Source: an uncultured Prevotella sp. (GTDB lineage Bacteria; Bacteroidota; Bacteroidia; Bacteroidales; Bacteroidaceae). Taken from it: a stretch of DNA of 64,000 nucleotides. Location of the stretch: contig UQRP01000009.1 in assembly GCA_900543585.1 (NCBI GenBank), positions 1 through 64,000 on the forward strand, read 5' to 3'. A model generated the notes under the pieces. The model saw only the letters and a program-made list of their open reading frames with translations. It ran no database searches and was not told where the DNA came from. Shown in pieces: positions 59,831-64,000 of the stretch. Made by a program: the position numbers and the translations under genes. How positions within the stretch are numbered: position 1 is the first letter of the stretch; each line of letters opens with the position of its first letter.

Positions 59831-62782
59831 ATGAGAAAAATGCTATTAATGGCTATCCTGACACTATTGTCAACGGTAGCCATAGCTCAGAAGAGAGAGA
59901 TCAGCGGCTCCATCATAGACTCCAAAAGCAAAGAGAGTATCCCTTTGGTGACAGTTCAGTTGCTGAAATCAGATTCCACTTTCCTCACCGGTGCCATGTC
60001 GGGTGACGATGGCAGCTTTAAGATGATTGCACCAAATAATGGGTCATTTATCCTGAAGTTGTCAAGCATTGGCTATAAGACCTTGACACGCCGCGTGAGT
60101 ATCAGCCAGGACCAGGACGTTGCACTTGGCAAGGTGTCTCTGACACCCGACGCCATCATGCTGAAGGAAGCTACCGTGACAGCCCAGGCCCAAAAAGTTG
60201 TGGTCAAGGAGGACACCTTCGTCTATAATGCCAATGCCTACCGCACACCGGAGGGATCTACCATTGAAGAACTTGTCAAGCGCCTGCCCGGTGCTCAGGT
60301 TGATGACGACGGAAAGATAACCATCAATGGCAAAGAGGTGAAGAAAATACTTATTGACGGTAAAGAGTTTATGACCGGCGATACCAAGACTGCCATCAAG
60401 AACATCCCCACCTCTATCATTGAGAAGGTGAAGTCCTACGATCAAAAGAGTGACCTCGCTCGCGTTACCGGTATCGACGACGGCGAGGAAGAGACCGTCC
60501 TCGACTTCGGTGTGAAGAAGGGAATGGACAAAGGCCTCATGGTCAATGCCGATGTCGGTGTAGGAAACAAGAACCGTTACAGCAGCCGTCTTTTCGGTGG
60601 ATATATGAATGGTGGTCTGCGACTCTTCGGCATGGGTAATGCCAACAATACCAACGACATGGGCTTCGGTGGCCGAGGAGGATTCTTTGGCGCAGGACGC
60701 AATGGCCTTAATGCCAGCAAGATGGCAGGTCTGAACATGAACTATGAAAAGAAAGACACGCTGAAGATGGATGCCAGCGTGAGATGGAATCACAGCGACG
60801 GAGATGTGCGCTCAAAGACGAGTACAGAGAACTACGTGAGCACTGTAGGGTCTTTCTCCAACAGTCTCAGCCAAAGCTATTCGCGCGGCAACAGCCTCGA
60901 CGCCAGAGCCAGGATAGAGTGGACACCAGACTCCTTGACCAACATCATGTTCCGCCCCACTCTTCAACTAAGCAAGACTGACGGACTGTCGCTGAGCACC
61001 TCAGCGTCATACAATGCCAACCCCTACACACTGGTCTCAGACCCGTTGTCAGCAGAAGCCTTTGAGAAACTTGCAGAAGAGGACGCCATCGTCAACTCCA
61101 GCAGCGCACAGAGCATTACCTACTCCAAGACAAACAGCGTTGGCGCCATGTTGCAAATCAACCGAAGGCTGAACAGCAAAGGACGCAACGTAACCCTGAG
61201 AGGTGACATGAGCTACAGTGATACTAAGTCCAACTCACTGTCTACCAATAATGTGCATCTCTATCAGTTGCAGAACGCCTTGGGCAACGACTCCACCTAC
61301 CAGACGAGTCGCTACAACCTCGCACCGCAGAAGAGCTTGAGCTACTCCGTCCAGGGAACCTATTCCGAGCCTTTGTGGAGAGCAACCTTCTTGCAGTTCA
61401 GATACCGGTTCACCTACAGCTACAGCAAAAGCGACCGTTCCACTTACGACTTCTCCAACCTCGGCGAAGACTTCTTCGCTGGGCTGACACCTGTCTACCG
61501 CAGTTGGGACAGTTACCTCAACCGGTTGGCAAACCCATATACCGACTATCTCGACAGCGACTTGAGTCGCTATTCCGAGTATAAGAACTACACGCACATG
61601 CTCGAACTCATGTTCCGCATGATACGTCAGAAATGGCAGCTCAACGCCGGCGTGATACTCCAGCCACAAATCTCGCACTATATACAAAACTACCAAGGGG
61701 TGTCTGTTGACACGACACGCACCGTCACCAACTTCACCCCTACCCTGGACTTCCGCTACAGATTTAACAAGCTCAGCAACTTGCGCATCAACTACCGCGC
61801 CACTACCACGCAGCCAAGTATCTCACAGCTGCTCGCCATTACCGACGACTCTGACCCGCTGAATATCACCACCGGTAACCCGGGACTGAAGCCAGCTTTC
61901 AACCAGAATCTCCGTATGTTCTACAACGCATATTACGAGAAGACGAAGCAGTCGCTGATGACATTTGTCAACTACAGCAACACGCGCAACTCCATCAGCA
62001 ACCGCGTGACCTACGACGAGACGACAGGCGGCAGGCTGACAAGACCAGAAAATATCAACGGCAACTGGAGCGTGAGCTCTGCATTCATGTTCAATACGCC
62101 CCTCGACTCTGCCGGTTTCTGGAATATCAACACCTTTGCCAACTTCAACTATGCCAATAACGTAGGTTATGTCAGTCTCTCGCGTGATGCCAACTCATTG
62201 AAAAACACCACACGCGACCTTACCATCGGCGACCGCCTCGCTGGCAGCTACAGAAACGATTGGATAGAGATAGAGTTGAATGGGGCTTTCAACTACCGAC
62301 ACTCCAACAACAAACTGATCCCCACCTCCAACTCCAATGTGTGGCAGTATAGCTATGGTGGCAGCATCATGCTTACAGCACCATGGGGCACAGCATTGTC
62401 CACCGACATGAACATGAACTCACGCCGAGGATATACTGACAACTCTCTGAATACCAACGAGCTGGTATGGAATGCGCAACTCTCACAGAGCTTTCTGAGA
62501 GGACGCCCCCTGACCGTGATGCTGCAATTCTACGACATTCTCCATGAGCAGAGCAACTTCAGCCGTAACATCACAGCATCGATGCGCAGCGATACGGAAT
62601 ACAACAGTATCAACAGCTATGTGATGCTTCATGTCAACTACCGCCTCAACCTCTTTGGCGGTATGCAGGCCCGTCAGGGCGGCGACCGCCGCGGCTTCGG
62701 CGGTCCTCCTAATGGCGGTCCAGGCAGAGGCTTCGGCGGAAGACCACCACGCGGTGGCGGTTTCGGTCGGCCCATGGACTAA
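59831..62782 (+). CDS. Outer-membrane barrel protein with Gly/Arg-rich C-terminal tail
   Basis: A 983-residue protein. Signal peptide at about 1-20; carboxypeptidase-regulatory-like domain (about 22-110, ISGSIIDSKSKESIPLVTVQ); plug-like region (KEDTFVYNANAYRTPEGSTI, KEVKKILIDGKEFMTGD); a Gly/Phe-rich loop near 270-300; then a long barrel. After the last clear strand (YVMLHVNYRLNLFGG) comes a 35-40-residue tail of Gly, Arg and Pro ending GGGFGRPMD. It is homologous to the ECF-operon barrel at 52824-55616. Its substrate is unknown. Confidence 0.88.
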   Translation: MRKMLLMAILTLLSTVAIAQKREISGSIIDSKSKESIPLVTVQLLKSDSTFLTGAMSGDDGSFKMIAPNNGSFILKLSSIGYKTLTRRVSISQDQDVALGKVSLTPDAIMLKEATVTAQAQKVVVKEDTFVYNANAYRTPEGSTIEELVKRLPGAQVDDDGKITINGKEVKKILIDGKEFMTGDTKTAIKNIPTSIIEKVKSYDQKSDLARVTGIDDGEEETVLDFGVKKGMDKGLMVNADVGVGNKNRYSSRLFGGYMNGGLRLFGMGNANNTNDMGFGGRGGFFGAGRNGLNASKMAGLNMNYEKKDTLKMDASVRWNHSDGDVRSKTSTENYVSTVGSFSNSLSQSYSRGNSLDARARIEWTPDSLTNIMFRPTLQLSKTDGLSLSTSASYNANPYTLVSDPLSAEAFEKLAEEDAIVNSSSAQSITYSKTNSVGAMLQINRRLNSKGRNVTLRGDMSYSDTKSNSLSTNNVHLYQLQNALGNDSTYQTSRYNLAPQKSLSYSVQGTYSEPLWRATFLQFRYRFTYSYSKSDRSTYDFSNLGEDFFAGLTPVYRSWDSYLNRLANPYTDYLDSDLSRYSEYKNYTHMLELMFRMIRQKWQLNAGVILQPQISHYIQNYQGVSVDTTRTVTNFTPTLDFRYRFNKLSNLRINYRATTTQPSISQLLAITDDSDPLNITTGNPGLKPAFNQNLRMFYNAYYEKTKQSLMTFVNYSNTRNSISNRVTYDETTGGRLTRPENINGNWSVSSAFMFNTPLDSAGFWNINTFANFNYANNVGYVSLSRDANSLKNTTRDLTIGDRLAGSYRNDWIEIELNGAFNYRHSNNKLIPTSNSNVWQYSYGGSIMLTAPWGTALSTDMNMNSRRGYTDNSLNTNELVWNAQLSQSFLRGRPLTVMLQFYDILHEQSNFSRNITASMRSDTEYNSINSYVMLHVNYRLNLFGGMQARQGGDRRGFGGPPNGGPGRGFGGRPPRGGGFGRPMD

Positions 62783-62792
62783 GACCATGCAC

Positions 62793-62870
62793 GGCATATG
62801 CCAACGACATCTGTGGCATATGCCAACGATATCTACGGCATATGCCAACGAATTCCATGGCATATGCCAG
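62793..62870. repeat. 22-base tandem repeat, four units
   Basis: GGCATATGCC begins at 62793, 62815, 62837 and 62859, each followed (except the last) by an AACGA-containing 12-base linker. It begins 10 bases after the stop of the barrel gene. Core and period match the array at 6088-6215. Confidence 0.92.
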
Positions 62871-62906
62871 GAACCATCCACAGCGCTTGTTAGCAATAAT
62901 AAAACA

Positions 62907-62936
62907 ATGAGGGCGAGGTAATTACCCCGCCCTCAT
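62907..62936. terminator. Bidirectional terminator
   Basis: ATGAGGGCG (62907-62915) pairs with CGCCCTCAT (62928-62936) around an inner palindrome GGTAATTACC; T-rich sequence follows. It lies between the convergent barrel and DUF5606 genes. Confidence 0.88.
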
Positions 62937-62966
62937 GTTTTCTCTATCAAAATATAACAAAGTCTG

Positions 62967-63395
62967 TTACTTCTCCTCCTCTTTTTCTTCCTCCGGAGCG
63001 AAAGTAGCTTTGAAATCCGTGTAGCCGTTCTCCACAAGGATGTTGTACCACTGCAACAGCTTCTTGATGTCGCTGTCGTGGACGCGGTCACGGTCGTAAG
63101 AGGGCAGGACCTCAGCGAAATAGTCGCGGAGCTCGGAAGAAGGACACTTCTTATAGTTGATGGAAGCCTTCTTAGAACCTTCTTTCTCGCCCACCTTTGT
63201 CAGCACCTCCCACAAGGGAATATCTTCAGCATCGGTATACATTGCGATATCACCTAAGCTCGTCACACGGTCGCTGGCAAAAGCCGGCTGACGACGGTGA
63301 GAAGCGTCGATAGCCTCAACGATGAGGTTCAGTTTGCCACGGGACACGAGCTTGTAAAGCCCTGGCTTGCCCGCAATAGAAAGTATTGTCTCCAT
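62967..63395 (-). CDS. DUF5606 family protein
   Basis: A 142-residue cytoplasmic protein. METILSIAGKPGLYKLVSRG and VTSLGDIAMYTDAEDIPLWEVL are characteristic of DUF5606, a Bacteroidetes-specific family of unknown function often linked to coaE. The C-terminus is acidic (PEEEKEEEK). It lies 34 bases downstream of coaE on the same strand. Confidence 0.88.
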   Translation of the reverse strand: METILSIAGKPGLYKLVSRGKLNLIVEAIDASHRRQPAFASDRVTSLGDIAMYTDAEDIPLWEVLTKVGEKEGSKKASINYKKCPSSELRDYFAEVLPSYDRDRVHDSDIKKLLQWYNILVENGYTDFKATFAPEEEKEEEK

Positions 63396-63429
63396 AATAT
63401 TAATATTTTGTTAATTGTTATATCTAAGT

Positions 63430-63999
63430 TTATTGTGCAGCTATGTTATCCAGCAGCCGTGTTATCTGCGTTTCCAAATCAGCAACCCCATCGTTGTTGA
63501 TGACAAAATCGCACAGCGCTGCCACTTTTTCCTGCGACCATTGTCGCCCTATCCACTCAAGAGCCCGCTCTCTCGTGATGCCATCGCGAAGCATGACCCG
63601 CCTTAGGCGTATCTCCAAAGGAGCCGTCACGCACACTTTATAGTCGAAAGGAACCCTGTGGATGAAGCCACTGTCGAAAAGGATAGCACTCTCCAGCCAC
63701 TGCATGCCGCTATGCAAAAAGTCATCGGCCACAGCGGGATGAATGATGTCGTTGACGGCCTGCTTGTGAGTCTCTGACTCAAGGAGGAACTGCGCCAGCA
63801 CCCGCTTCTGGAGTACCATCCCAGAATAGACGCTATCGCCTACAAGGCGGCAAAGTGCATCCCTCAACTTTACATCTGTCGCCCAGAGACGCTTAGCAGC
63901 ACTGTCGCAGTCGTAGACACGGATGCCACGATTTTCCAAGAGATGGCAGACAAAGCTCTTGCCACTGCCTATGCCACCTGTAATAGCCACGTACCTCAT
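63430..63999 (-). CDS. coaE: Dephospho-CoA kinase
   Basis: A 189-residue kinase catalysing the last step of coenzyme A synthesis. The P-loop GGIGSGKS is at 8-15, DCDSAAKRLWA follows, and the CoA-domain elements FDSGFIHRVPFDYKVCVTAP and RQWSQEKVAALCDFVINNDG (read in parts) are present. The ATG begins 1 base from the window edge and matches the family N-terminus, so the gene is complete. Confidence 0.95.
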   Translation of the reverse strand: MRYVAITGGIGSGKSFVCHLLENRGIRVYDCDSAAKRLWATDVKLRDALCRLVGDSVYSGMVLQKRVLAQFLLESETHKQAVNDIIHPAVADDFLHSGMQWLESAILFDSGFIHRVPFDYKVCVTAPLEIRLRRVMLRDGITRERALEWIGRQWSQEKVAALCDFVINNDGVADLETQITRLLDNIAAQ

Positions 64000-64000
64000 T

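Overview
The window reads as a chromosomal segment of a Bacteroidales bacterium, most likely a Prevotellaceae (Prevotella-like) species. The evidence is a SusC/SusD pair, several TonB-dependent and carboxypeptidase-regulatory-type outer-membrane barrels, many lipoproteins with short signal peptides, families typical of the phylum (DUF4837, DUF5606, DUF5689, Bacteroidetes LptE, capsule assembly Wzi), near-absence of Shine-Dalgarno sites, and promoters of the Bacteroidetes type (TTTG, about 20 bases, TAnnTTTG). No phage, integrase, transposase or CRISPR array was found.

Layout. 1-5.9 kb: TlpA-like thioredoxin lipid-periplasm protein, a 1.2 kb cassette with a GxxExxY nuclease-fold gene between two inverted 133-base palindromes and bounded by a 34-base direct repeat, gamma carbonic anhydrase, DjlA-like co-chaperone, zinc-ribbon coiled-coil protein, Nif3-like protein. 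6-9 kb: a 22-base tandem repeat, AmpG-type transporter and SpoIID/LytB protein (cell-wall recycling). 9-16.7 kb: a syntenic housekeeping block (rlmN, DUF4837, pdxA-like, flippase-like, sigma-54 activator, lptE, TPR-like protein, secG, tRNA-His). 16.7-20.7 kb: lipoprotein, Wzi barrel, a Gly/Ser-repeat secreted protein and a histidine phosphatase.

21.4-31.8 kb holds a possible nucleic-acid scavenging locus: a minus-strand group (secreted endonuclease/exonuclease/phosphatase protein, uracil-DNA-glycosylase-fold protein, uridine kinase) divergent from a TonB receptor and two surface lipoproteins with OB-like domains, followed by a HigBA module, a repeat-rich AT island, ribosomal protein L31 type B and a secreted DNA/RNA non-specific endonuclease. 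31.9-39.5 kb: EF-hand-like lipoprotein, glutathione peroxidase with thioredoxin reductase, orphan SusCD, acetyltransferase. 39.5-45.3 kb: mfd with a dolichol-phosphate-mannose-synthase-like glycosyltransferase, then an AAA/PD-(D/E)XK protein.

45.6-59.6 kb is the menaquinone region: thioesterase, menF, menD, menB, then menC, menE and aroB (chorismate supply). The men genes are interrupted by a self-contained operon of an ECF sigma factor, a membrane-anchored putative anti-sigma factor, two secreted unknown proteins and an outer-membrane barrel, plus a hemolysin III gene. 59.8-64 kb: a second barrel of the same family, a second 22-base tandem repeat, DUF5606 and coaE.

Most noteworthy: the GxxExxY cassette; the PdxA homologue that has lost key active-site histidines; the divergent nuclease/TonB locus; the ECF operon inside the men genes; and two distant 22-base-period repeats sharing one palindromic core.
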